Positions 1 through 12,400 of a stretch of 64,000 nucleotides of DNA are shown piece after piece. Where the stretch lies: the NCBI GenBank assembly GCA_947044365.1, contig OX345645.1:2594856-2658855 (forward strand), read 5' to 3'. The notes below the pieces were generated by a model. It ran no database searches and was not told the origin of the DNA. It saw only the letters and a list, made by a program, of their open reading frames with translations. Positions within the stretch are counted from its first letter, which is position 1, and each line of letters starts with the position of its first letter. Origin of the DNA: Petrosia ficiformis (Eukaryota; Porifera; Demospongiae; Haplosclerida; Petrosiidae). The position numbers and the translations under genes were made by a program.

Positions 1-72
1 CCTCATCCTCCTATAAGTTCATTTCATTAACTTGGCACTTTACAACAATGATGTTTTTGGTTACAATCTTAG

Positions 73-270
73 CTAGGAAATCAAAGAGGATAACACGAGA
101 TCTAGGTTACACATGACATATAAATGTGGAGGTGTATATTTTGGATAGATTACAACATCTCTATTAGCAGGTGGTGCACCATCTTCGCCAATGAATACAG
201 CAGCTACCTCATCACGAGTTAGCTCATTGTACCTTCTCTGATCAGGACCACGTTTAAAATGAAGTCTCAC
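73..270 (-). pseudogene. Helitron-like Rep/helicase fragment
   Basis: A short minus-strand open stretch of 65 codons whose middle reads RRYNELTRDEVAAVFIGEDG followed by ANRDVVIYPK. This matches the segment of Helitron and other helicase-like transposon proteins that reads RRYN-P-T-EVAAV-GDDGAPP--RDIVVYP. The similarity stops after about 45 residues. Upstream on the minus strand it runs into a perfect 42-bp palindrome and a stop; downstream the sequence no longer resembles the family. I read it as a truncated relic, not a working gene. The family call is from memory of the motif and was not searched. Confidence 0.6.
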
Positions 271-274
271 CTAT

Positions 275-316
275 TTGGTGTTCTATTTTCTGCACATGCA
301 GAAAATAGAACACCAA
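275..316. repeat. 42-bp perfect palindrome
   Basis: Two 20-nt arms (275-294 and 297-316) are exact reverse complements separated by 2 nt. It lies directly beside the Helitron-like scrap. It could be a hairpin of a mobile element end or a small fold-back. Confidence 0.9.
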
Positions 317-678
317 GAGTAATAAACTGTATCTATATCAACCTAACTTATTCTGTGTCTTCTCATTCTATATCTCTCGATATTAGTTAATGTTGTTCGT
401 GTTTGTTTATGTCTTTTTCTATCAGATGTTAGCTGGTCCTCTCTCTATATCAGTCAGCGTTGTCAGTGTTTGTCTATGTCTCTCTCTTTATCCAAAGATC
501 TCCTGAGCTCTCTTTCTTCTCCTGTCTCCAAACCTCTTCTCTGTCTCCGTCTCTTGAATTTGCATGCCACGGTGACTTTGGATTAGTGAGTTTGGACCGC
601 GTTAGAAAATGACCTTCGTACCTTGATGTGCATCTATTAGAGTATATATATTATATAGATCTATCTGAAGTCTGAAGC
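317..678. other. non-coding stretch, TCTC/TGTC-rich
   Basis: No gene is seen. The stretch is pyrimidine-rich and contains two loosely similar units (about 368-425 and 440-490) sharing GTTGT-GTGTTTGT-TATGTCT phrases. It presumably includes the promoter and 5' leader of the ankyrin gene that starts near 679. Confidence 0.5.
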
Positions 679-3600
679 ATGAAGCTCGCCTTAGTAGTAG
701 TAGTACTCTTCGCACTTACAGATGTTGCTGTTATGGATAACCAAGGGAAGCTACCTCTAGTAGAAGCCTGTCGTGGAGGTCATGTTGAAACAGCAGGGGA
801 TTTAATAAGCAGAGGTACTAGGTGCTGATGTAAATGAAAAAGACGGTCTCGGGATGTCTCCTCTCATAGCAGCCGTGTCAATTACAGATAACCCCGATGA
901 ATCTTTCAAATTAGTACAGTTATTGCTAGACAGAGGTGCTCATTCATCTGTGAAGTATTTAGGAATGTCTGCATTGTTGGGTGCTTGTATTGAAGGAAAT
1001 GTCAAAGTGGCCAGATTACTTTTAACAAATATCAACAAAACAATGAATTGTACTGGTGGAGTTGCAAACTGTACTGATATAATACATGACCCAGATAGTT
1101 CTGGAATGACACCATTTATAGCTGCGGTATCCAAACCATACAGTTCTCTCGAATTGGTACAATTGTTGCTAACCAATGGTGCTAAGTCTTCATTAAATGC
1201 ACAGGACAATAATGGAATGTCTGCTTTCTTGTGGGTGTGTCGAAATGGATATGTGGATATAGCTGAGCTACTTTTAGCAAATGGTGCAGACATAGGTGTA
1301 ATAGACAACAATTCAACATCTGCATTGGTATGGGCAATGAAGAGTAAAGATTTGGATATAGTACATTTTCGTTTAGAAAATGGTGTGGAAGTGAATAATG
1401 ATGAGTCAATGATGCTCTTATCTAGTCAAACTGGGCATTTAGAAATTATTAAACGTTTCGTTGAAAATGGTACGTCAGTTGATTTTCGCGACTTAAATGG
1501 AGGAAGAACAGCTTTAATGTGGGCAAGCCTTGGTGGACATACTAACCATATAAAAATTATGCAGTATTTGCTCAAGCAGGGTGCCAACGTAAATGAAGTA
1601 GATAATGACAATCAATCTGCTTTATTAATTGCTTGTGAATATGGTAGTATGTTTTCATATATGCAAGAAGCCGTGATAAATTTGCTGTTGGAACATGGGG
1701 CTGATGTTGACCAACAGAGTTTTAAACGTTGGACTGCACTAATGAGAGCAAGCTTGAATGGACACATTGGGATGGTCAAAATTCTATTACAATATAATCC
1801 TCAAGTTAATTTGAAAGATTCTGAAGGATTTACTGCTCTGATGCATGCTTCAGGAGAATGTGACACAGAAGGTGACATGGTTGAATTATTGATAACACAC
1901 GGTCCGGTTGAAATAGATATTCAAATTAAGATTAAAAATGATTATCGTTTTGGTGGGAAAATACATTATCATCATACACTTACTGGCTCAACTTTACGCA
2001 TCGTTGATGGTATGACAGCACTGATGATAGCCAGTCAATGTAAGAAAACTGACAATATCCAGATTTTACTTAAACACAATGCTAACATCAATTTACAGGA
2101 TGCTGAAGGGGTTACATCTCTGATGAGTGCATGCATGAAAAATCATTATGAGGCAACAAAATTACTTCTCAATCATGGTGCTAGGACTGACTTGCAAGAC
2201 AAAAGACGTAAATCTGCTCTTATGCATATTATCACTGTTTGGCGCCCTGATTTTCGTATGAAGGAAATAGTTAACCTCTTGCTAAAAAGGGATACTGAAG
2301 ACCAACTGGAATTAAAGGATGATTTTGGAGAAACATGTTTCATTGTGGCCTGTAGATTTAATAGCACTTTAGTTGTCAACTTACTTCTTAATCATACAAA
2401 GTATGGTCCACTGATCGATTTAGATATGCTAAATGACATGCAAGAATCTGCTCTCATAGTCGCAAGTAGATGCGAAAATGGGGATATAGCACGCCTCCTG
2501 TTAGAACATGGTGCTGATGCGAATCTTCAAGCTGTTGATGGATATACTGCTTTGATGCGAGCAGCTGAAAGATGCAACAGAGGAATTGTTGAATCATTAC
2601 TAAAGTATGGAGCTAAAATCGACATTCAAAATAGAGAGCCTTATGATAATTTTGAAGCAGGAATGTCCCTAAAGATTCGAGATTATCGTATTAACGATGC
2701 CGATGGTATGTCAGCGCTGATGTTGACAAGTCAATGCGAGAAATCTGAAATTGCTCAAATATTAATTCATCATGGTGCTGATGTAAATTTGCAGGATAAT
2801 GTTGGAGTTACTCCTCTGATGATTGCATGCTTGGAAGAACGTTATTGTACAGCCAAGTTCCTTCTTAGCAAAGGCGCTAGAATTGACTCACATGATAAGA
2901 GAGGTATGTTTCCTTTAATGTTTGCAAGTTGCAGTTGTAATAAAGAATTGGTTGAATTGTTGTTAAATAATGGTGCTGAGAAGCAGATTAATATGAAGGA
3001 TAAGAATGGAAATACAGTAATAATAGTGGCATGTGAATGTGAATGTATTTCAGTTTTGAGATTTCTCCTTAGTCATCCAAAGTACGGTCCTCTAATTGAT
3101 TTGGATGTAGAGAATAACTTCAATGAAACAGCTTCAAGTATAGCAGGTGCAAACGGGGACAAAGAATTAATAAATATTTTATTGGATCACAAGGATGGTG
3201 GAATAACATTTGAAGAACGTGACTCAGAGCATAATTCCATCAAGTGTGAAGAAATTGCTGATTTGGGTAGGTATAATATTACAATTATTTATTGCTAAAC
3301 ATGTGACCTACAGCAAACCAAACGGGTTGAAAGTGAGATGTCACTGTACTTTAAATAAATTATTGCTACTCTTGTAGTGCTGTACAGTACCTACACATAG
3401 GTGAAGTGCTGTACAATACTACAATGTACTACAAAATACCCTTACAGGAGTAGCATTCCTTTTGTTTGCCTGGATTTTATACTTACAAGTACACAGTGGT
3501 GTGTTGTGGGGGAGGGGGGGGGGGATGTAGGACAAAGTCAATTATTACTAATGCAGCTAAATGTTTTGTATAGAGTTTGCCATAGCTGCTCTGTACACGC

Positions 3601-5354
3601 TGCATGTAAGTATATCAGCTAATTTTAGTACTGTATATCAAGTTATAAAGTTTATAGAAAGCTATCAATCCTCGACATTTTGGTGAGTTCAGAGTGACTG
3701 CACTAAATCCAAGTGTGCAGCAAGATAAGTGATTGGGATGAAACTTGAGCCAGGGGAGAGCCTCAAGGAATCTCTTCTACACAAAATGAACTCTCATAGA
3801 AAAGGCTGAGCCATTTATATTTAAGTTGGTGATACTTTCTCTTACATGCATCCCACCATTTTTAACTATTTTGGACAAGAGTATGTCAATAATTAACATG
3901 CCAAGCACCTGTATCTCGACCTTGTCCAACCCCCCAGTACTGAAAACTTGTGAGTTTAGTCTTGTATTGGGGTTCGCTCATCATGCTAGGTATAGGATGT
4001 TTGCCCCGATCTTATTGTGCTTTTGGCTTCTGTTAGAATGGCTTTTGCATTCAGTGCAGTTTCAACATCCAGGACTTTCTCTCCATAATTATAGCTACTC
4101 GACTGCACTGTATGTAATCATGCATAGTTTCCCATCTTATACCTAACTAAAATAATCAACAGAAAGCTGGGGTGTTTGGCTAGAATTAAGTACTTCAATA
4201 GCCAGACTCTGTAAAAATCCAAAGCATGCCTGAAAGATTATTTTCCTTTGAGAATAGGGAGATCCTATTCATATTAGATTGTTTCTATATGGAAAGTCAT
4301 GTACAATAATTGTCTGTATATCACAGGTCCAGAACTTACAAGAATGGAATATTTTACAAGCATTCTAACAGAGCCGCTCCCAAAATTATTAGTGACATTA
4401 ACATTGATATTAGTAAGTGTTATATTGTACTACTTTGTTCTGCCTACCAGCAATTATATAGAACAACCGAGGTATACAGAAGAGGATGAAGGTAAACTAA
4501 GTATAGAAAAGTATCCTATAAAGGTGCCACCGGAACTTAACATGGAAAAATTGAAAGACTTTGCCAAAGAACAAGTTGAGATAGTTATTCATGTAGTAAA
4601 GGATTGTGAACTTAATGCTGCTCTTCAGTACATGACACCCCCTGAATTTGATGATGAGATAAAGCTTAAAAATTGTGTTCGATACCCTCGAGATAACTCA
4701 ACTCTTGGTATATTTGGCACATACAAGATTGCTCTTGTACAAACTGAAATGGGCGGAAATGCTGAAGAAGAAATTGAAACAGCAGTCATCAAAGACTTTC
4801 CAAATTCTAAATATGTTATAGCACTTGGTATGGCATACGGTAGGAAGCAAATATGCAACTTGGGAGATGTGCTTGTGTCAAAAGAGATCCATGATATGTC
4901 TAAGAAAGTTAAATTTTCTGCAGGAAATATCACTAGTCATGGTGGTGAACAAACTGTACAGTTGAATCTTGTGCATGTTTTTACTAGAGGTGAAAGAATC
5001 TGGACACTCAAGAAGGGCTTTGAGCGCACAAAAAGTACTGGGTGAGAAAAATCAAAAGCTATTGTTGGTACTATTCTGAGTCCACCATGGCTTGTAAAAG
5101 ATGAAAGAATCAAAGAAATGATTTTTGCTCACAAATCTGATGCTATTGGTGGTGAGATGGAAGGTAATGTGCTCACTCGACTACGTGATTATATGAAGAG
5201 ACATCATAAAGATCGGTCACTGGGGATTATCATCATCAAGGGTGTGGCTGATCATGGCGATAGGAAGAAGAATGATAAATGGCAATTTACTGCAAGCATG
5301 GCAGCTGCTGACTACACAAGCTTTAAATTAGAGAATGCAATACTTTGCCAATAA
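679..5354 (+). CDS. ankyrin-repeat, transmembrane, nucleoside-phosphorylase-like protein (disrupted)
   Basis: Exon 1 (679-3266) starts with a hydrophobic segment (MKLALVVVVLFALTDVAV), or alternatively at the ATG at 733, which removes it. About 20 ankyrin repeats follow, recognisable by repeated GADVN, GMTALM and ALL--ACE phrases. A phase-1 intron, 3267-4326, joins exon 2 (4327-5354). Exon 2 has a membrane helix (LLVTLTLILVSVILYYFVL) and then a domain like the purine/uridine phosphorylase and MTA/SAH nucleosidase superfamily: GTYKIALVQTEMGG, CNLGDVLVSKEI, GEMEGN (substrate glutamate region) and KGVADHGDRKKNDKW (catalytic aspartate region). Two lesions break it. A 7-nt insertion near 813-822 shifts the frame in the first repeat, and an in-frame TGA at 5043-5045 interrupts the phosphorylase-like domain, which then stays open to the TAA at 5352. 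It may be a young pseudogene or carry sequence errors. AATAAA overlaps the stop codon. Confidence 0.75.
3267..4326 (+). other. intron of the ankyrin gene
   Basis: The GT at 3267 and AG at 4325-4326 leave phase 1 on both sides, so the split codon (G + GT) rejoins as glycine. The 1060-nt interior has a G-rich run at 3515-3525 and no protein-like reading frame. Confidence 0.75.
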
Positions 5355-6428
5355 AGATATTGATCTTTGCCCAGTATTATTATAATTTTTTATCACTGCA
5401 AAGGCTGCATACATCTCTTCTTTACAGTGTCTCTTTATTGTTGCAGACTGCATGAATCTCTAATTTTTCATCTAAAAGGGTCACCTTTTGTATAATTTAA
5501 TTTTCTTATTTATATCTCTTTCATCTAATATTTTATTTTATTAGGGTACGTTTGCATTTAGGTACTACCTAATTAAATATAATATTATAGTAGCTAGGTG
5601 TTAATTGATGTTACTTTTTTTGAAAATTGATTTCTGAAGGTGTTAATTATAAGAATTATTTCATAATATTGCATATTTAAATTATTAATGTAAGGGGTAT
5701 TGTTCTGCAATGTGATCTAAAAATGTGTGGCTACAAGTCACAAAATGTTGCGTGACATACCCCTCATGATCTCGTTATGAAATCTGTTTACCTAATGACA
5801 AGGGTGGCCTAGGTCATACATTGCAAGAGCAAATGCAATACATCAAATTCACAATAAAAATACAATTACTTGTGCATGATTGTGGCCCTGCTCCCATTTC
5901 TTCACTGTCTTTCTATAATTCTGTATCTAATTCTCTTTGAATTTAAACTCATCTTTCAAGTTAAAACTGAAATGTCTTTATAACACTAAAATGTTCACAT
6001 GTCAACGCCTCCTTTTGTTACGTCTTGGGTGAATTTGACAGACAGACAGACAACAGTATTATTATTATAGATTAAAATTTTACTCAATGTTTGAAATAAA
6101 TGCAAAATTATTGTCTTTAGATAGCAAAAATTATTATAAATTATTGCATTGAATTTATTAAATAATATTTATAACAAAAAGAGAAAATGTACACATGTAT
6201 ACGATTGTGAAATCACCTGTAAATGAACGAATACTCTACATGCAATAATAATAATAATAATAATAATGATAATTCTCAAGAATAAACAGTTAGATAAATA
6301 GACACAATTATAATAGTCACGTACATGTAAATAGTGCTACATTGTACATTATGTATTAATAATTTAGTTCTGTAAAGATTATTAAATTTCGGAGTAAAAG
6401 GTTGTGAAGGTTGGAGTAATTGTTTATT
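5355..6428. other. intergenic, AT-rich
   Basis: No coding signal between the ankyrin gene and the 3' end of FKBP8. It holds a GACA run near 6040, an (ATA/ATT)n stretch at 6242-6268, and the FKBP8 poly(A) signal (AATAAA on the minus strand, 6423-6428). Confidence 0.6.
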
Positions 6429-9400
6429 TTACTTTCGATACTTTGCAACAAGAAATCCGATACCTACAGCTGCAACTGTGACTCCAACTCCAAGCAAAAT
6501 GGCTTTCCAACCCTGTAAAATTATATATAAAGGTCATTCGTGTTCACTTTGATCTCAGTAAATATTCATAACTTCAGTTTCGAATGAGCAACTATCTTTT
6601 TATCTGCACCATTAACATATACATGTAATTATCCTTTCCATTCTTTTTAGTGTATATTGAATTTCAATCCATCGCTTCATTACTGAACTACACGGGCTTA
6701 CAGCTTACCTTTACATGTACATATCTGTAATTTGACCTTTACATGTACACCTGTACACATGTACCTTCAAACAATTTATACAAGAAGTCAACTAAATTTG
6801 GTACATCACTCACTATATCAGATATTTAGAAAATAACTGAATATAGTGATAGTTAGTATGCACATTTATGTACATGTACTATTACATGTACTATTACATG
6901 TACATAATGTACATGTACTATTACGTGTGCAGTACGTATACGTAATGTAGTTAATATGTACATGTATACAAATGTACATGTACTATTACATGTACTATTA
7001 CATGTACATAACGTACATGTACTATTACGTGTGCAGTACGTATACGTAATGTAGTTAATATGTACATGTATACAAATGTACATGTACTATTACATGTACA
7101 GTACGTATACGTAATGTAGTTAATATGCACATTTATGTATGTACATGTACTATTACATGTACAGTACTTATAGTTAGTATGCACATTTATGTACATGTAC
7201 ATGTACCATTACTTACCAATGATGAAGATGATGAGGAAGTCGAAGATGAGGGCTTTGTAGTCTGTGGTTTTGGAGAGGTCTGACGAGATCCTGTGTTACT
7301 TCTGCTTCCTCCAGTCATCATACGTTTATACAAGGCTCTTTCTTGTTCTCTTTCCTGGTCCCTTTTTCTAAGAGCTTTTTGTAGTTCAGCATGGATAGCC
7401 TTAATAGACAATAATAAATAAAATTTATACATGTACATACATACATGTACATACATACATGAACATACATAAGTGTACATACATACATGTATATACATAT
7501 ATATACATATATACTTGAACATACTTACATGTACATACATACGTGTACATACATGTATATACATGTACATACATACATGTACATACATACATACATGTAC
7601 ATACATACATGAACATACATAAGTGTACATACATACATGTATATACATACATATACATATATACTTGAACATACTTACATGTACATACATACGTGTACAT
7701 ACATGTATATACATGTACATACATACATGTACGTACATACATACATGTACATACATACATGAACATACATAAGTGTACATACATACATGTATATACATAC
7801 ATATACATATATACTTGAACATACTTACATGTACATACATACGTGTACATACATGTATATACATGTACATACATACATGTACGTACATACATACATGTAC
7901 ATACATACATGAACATACATAAGTGTACATACATACATGTATATACATACATATACATATATACTTGAACATACTTACATGTACATACATACGTGTACAT
8001 ACATGTATATACATGTACATACATACATGTACATACATACATGTACATACATACATGAACATACATACATGTACATACATACATACATGTACATACTGTA
8101 CATGTACATACATACATGTACATGTACATACATACGTACATGTACATACACATTCACTATTATCACTAGGCTCATTTAGCATGATGCAACGTCACTCTAC
8201 TCCTGCAAATTTATTCTATTTTCGAAAGTTACAAACATCGTCACATGCAACAAACACACCTTTTCTTCCGGATTAAGATTTGCTGCCATTTGTAAAGTTT
8301 TAATAGCATCATCCAGCTCTCCTTTGATTAAATATACTTTTCCACATCGATAAAGAGCCTTGATATTAACAGGATCAACTCTTAATACACTAAGCACTGA
8401 TTCTAATGCTTCATCATACATCTCAATCTACATAAATATAATGGTTAGTGTATGAAAAGGCTAGTGTTGTTGTGACTATAGCAACCACTTTTAGTTATAT
8501 ATGTAGTACATGTATGTCTAGCTTCTCAAATTTTTAGTTTAGTTGTAGTTTAATTAACTAAAATAATATTAGTTTTACTAAATGGGTTTTAGTAACTAAA
8601 ACCCTTTTAATTTTAGTTAGTTATAGTGATTACTGTAACTTAAAGTCAAAATGCCTTACTAAATAAGATTTTATGAGAAAATAAAGAGAGAGAGACATGT
8701 GTTCAGAAAAAAAATCTGGAGTATTCTGGACCAGCTGGGGTTTGAACCCAGGACCTTCTTAACTAAAACAACACTAGAAAAGACACATTTTACAAAAGAT
8801 TGTTAAACATTATCCCACATGTAGAAGAAGCAATGCTGTTCGATCCTGGATACTAAATTTAGTATGGTTCCTGTACTAAATGTCTGTACATATACATCCT
8901 CATTCATTACACTAGGGATGGGAACTAATTGATTATCATGATTAAAATTTCCTATGATAATCACATCGTCTAAATATTATATTATAAATTCAGATTTTCA
9001 GTACTATCAAATCTAAATTAGTTTTTCAACACTGCTTACTAAATGGTATCAATTTGATTGTTGAACATAGAATAATATCGTAATAAACTAATAATCATGA
9101 TATTTGCACAGACAATAATAATAATATTGTTGACTCATATTTTATAATTGCCCCATCCCCATCCGTATATCACACATTGGGGTACAATATACTATAAATA
9201 CGCTATCTACTACAATCCATAAGCATAGTGTATCTAATGTCAATCCTCTGACTAGTGGTTTAAAGGGAACACTTGGAATCAGGGGATCCACATAAATACG
9301 TACTGTACTATATGTATACCTTGAGTTGAGCAGCTGCTAGGTTGTTTAAACATCTAATCCATAGATCGGTCATTTCAGAAGATAGATCTTTGATAGATTG

Positions 9401-12400
9401 CTACAAGAAAACACAATAATTATGTACATGTACATGTACATTTACATGTATAATTAAAGTTACAAAATAATTATAACTCTACATCATGTACATTGTACAT
9501 GAGTACAGCTTTGTCTTTTGATTTATAGCTAGTGGTATAGGTACTTGTCTTTTGATTTATAGCTAGTGGTATAGGTACTTGTATTTTGATTTATAGTTAG
9601 TGGTATAGATACATGTACTTGTCTTTTGATTTATAGCTAGTGGTATAGATACATGTACTTGTCTTTTGATTTATAGCTAGTGGTATAGGTACATGTACTT
9701 GTCTTTTGATTTATAGCTAGTGGTGATTGCTTCATTGTTGAGTTACAGTAAAATCATGTATTAACCTTATAACATTAAACTATACACTACATTACATATA
9801 AGTTATTGAGTTACAGTATAATCATGTATTAACCTTATGACATTACACTATACACTACATTACATATAAGTTATTGAGTTACAGTATAATCATGTATTAA
9901 CCTTATGACATTACACTATACACTACATTACATATAAGTTATTGAGTTACAGTATAATCAATGATTATACCGTAACTCAATAAGTAATGTAGTGTATAGT
10001 TTAATGTCATAAGATTAATACATGATTAATAATCATGTATTAATCTTATGACATTAAACTATACACTATAGTACGTAAAAATTGCATAAAGTCTAATTTT
10101 GAAGTCATCATAAATGTGAACAGACTTTAATACATGCACTGTACATGTACTGTACATGCACTGTACATGCACTGTACATACATTCCTACCTGATCTTGAT
10201 AATTCCTCATCATATCTACTGCCCTGGATATTAAAGAAAGACAGTTATATAATACCAAATACAAACACTTTGTAACTTAAATGAATTATTTTTATAAAAC
10301 AAAGTTTAGTCAATAAAATACTTGTAACTGTAGTGATGTACCGATAATCTTATATCAACTGATAATATCTTAGCTCTATCAGTATCTGTAAATGCACATC
10401 AATAGAGCTAACTGATATTATACACCTACATGTACATGTACGTGTACATGTACCTGCTATAAGAATGAACAGCTAAAGCAAACTCTTTTCGTTGGAAGAG
10501 ATCGTTACCTCTACCACGCTTCTTGTTCCTAGTGTAGTAAAAATTATAAAAATCATGTCATAAGTATACATACATGTATTATACTATACTATGGGGAGGT
10601 TCCAAATCAAGAAATCACTAACAATAATAATTTTTGTCGCTAAAAAAATCACATTCTTAAAGAAAAATGTCTGAGATTATAATGCACATATACCATGTAC
10701 ATATACATACAGTACTAAGTTATGAATAGTGAAAGAAAAACAACTGAGATTGTAACTCATACATGTACATGTTCGTAGAGTAATGTACATGTAGTACTAG
10801 GTTATGAAAGAAAAACAGCTGAGATTATAACTCATACATGTACATGTACATATATAGTACTACATACAGTACATGTACAGAATAGAAAAACAGCTGAGAT
10901 TATAACTCATACATGTACATGTACATAGTACTACATATAGTACTACATACAGTACGTGTACATGTACAGAATATAATAACAGCTGAGATTATAACTCATA
11001 CATGTGCATGTACATAGTACTATATACAGTACATGTACATGTAGGTTATGAATAGAAAAACAGCTGAGAATTAGTGACCATTGTAAAATAACAATCAGCT
11101 AAATAAACATATGTACATGTACATGTACATGTACAATTATTGTATGTTAGTCTATAACTTACAAATGAATTAACAGTTCCTTTTCTGAAATAGAAGAGAA
11201 GTCAAGTGGAGATTTAATCTCTAATAATTCTAAATCATATACAAGTGAAGAGTTTGGAGGAATGTCTGGTGACCTGGACATAAGGCAGGGAAGAGGAAAA
11301 ACATTGACATCCTACATGTACATACATGTTAGTGTTGTTTCAGTATGACAATAATGACCACTTTTAGGTATACACTATAGTTATAGTTAACAATACAAAT
11401 ACATGTACAAATGTATGAAGACAAGGATGATGATACAGAGAAAGAAGGGAGAATGTAAGATGGAGTGAGGAAATGATAAAATGGAGATAGGCAAGGACAA
11501 GATAGGGAAGAGTGTAGAGTGAATGAGAGGGTAAGAAATGGAGGCAAACGGAGAGGAACAATGATATATATCAGATGGAGGTAATTATTAATATGCAGAG
11601 TACTATGGTCTGTTCATATTCACGATGACCTCAAAATTAGGATGTGACGACTTTATGTGTATAGTTTAATGTCATAAGATTAATACATGATTATACTGTA
11701 ACTTAGCAATGGTTGGAAATTTTGGGAAGGATTATATGAAAATGGTACAGGTAAAAAGATTATGAACATCTTCTGAGGTCATGGTGAACTTTAGTATTGT
11801 GTGTACGCACCTTCCTATTGTACCATAGGCAAAACGATGATCTGTCTTAACCTGACACACCTCACCTTTCTCCATTAATGAAGAAGCAATGTCAATAGCT
11901 GTAGAAGGTAGAGAGGATTAGAAAGTATGATCATATGAGTCCAACAATACAACCTGCATATGTACCTCCCATAATTAGTAGTTATATAAAACAAACTGCA
12001 TATACCTCCCATAGTTAGTAATTATATAAAACATAGCTACACATGTACATACATACATGCAGTGTAAAGAAGATGGGTATAATTATTTCCACACCAATAT
12101 CAGTGCTTAAAATAACGTCATGATTGGAGAAATTGTCTGATTAGTTAGAAGAATAATACTAAGTACAGTAACCTCACAGTGAGGTTAATTATTAGTCAAG
12201 AGCTGTCATAGCCTAGTGGGTTAATTTTATATTTCATAAGCCATAAATGGATACAGTGCTGGTTCATGAGGCAGACAAAATTCACAACTTGCTGGTAAAA
12301 TATTGTTATGTCCAAATGTTTCTATTGGACGCAGTGCTCTAACTATATAGAGCACTGCAATAAGGTATTTCCTTTAGTGTCTATAGAACATGGTCTATCA

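Noticed and set aside
3826..4146. 106-codon plus-strand frame in the ankyrin gene intron
   Set aside because: No family similarity and it lies inside an intron whose splice phases agree.
7187..8182. Long repetitive minus-strand frame of 331 codons (and its partners on both strands)
   Set aside because: Its C-terminal part is a real FKBP8 exon (7399-7217), but the rest is translation of the 150-bp microsatellite, with only Y, M, C, T, V and H residues.
8728..8756. tRNA-like T-arm on the minus strand (CTGGG stem, TTCAAAC loop)
   Set aside because: A B-box-like arm and a 7-nt acceptor-like half are present, but there is no matching 5' acceptor half, D-arm or anticodon arm. At most it is a relic of a tRNA-derived SINE.
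11329..11561. Minus-strand frames of 65-72 codons, duplicated at 20260-20492
   Set aside because: They lie in an FKBP8 intron, have low complexity (S, L, P, H, F), and no splice support.
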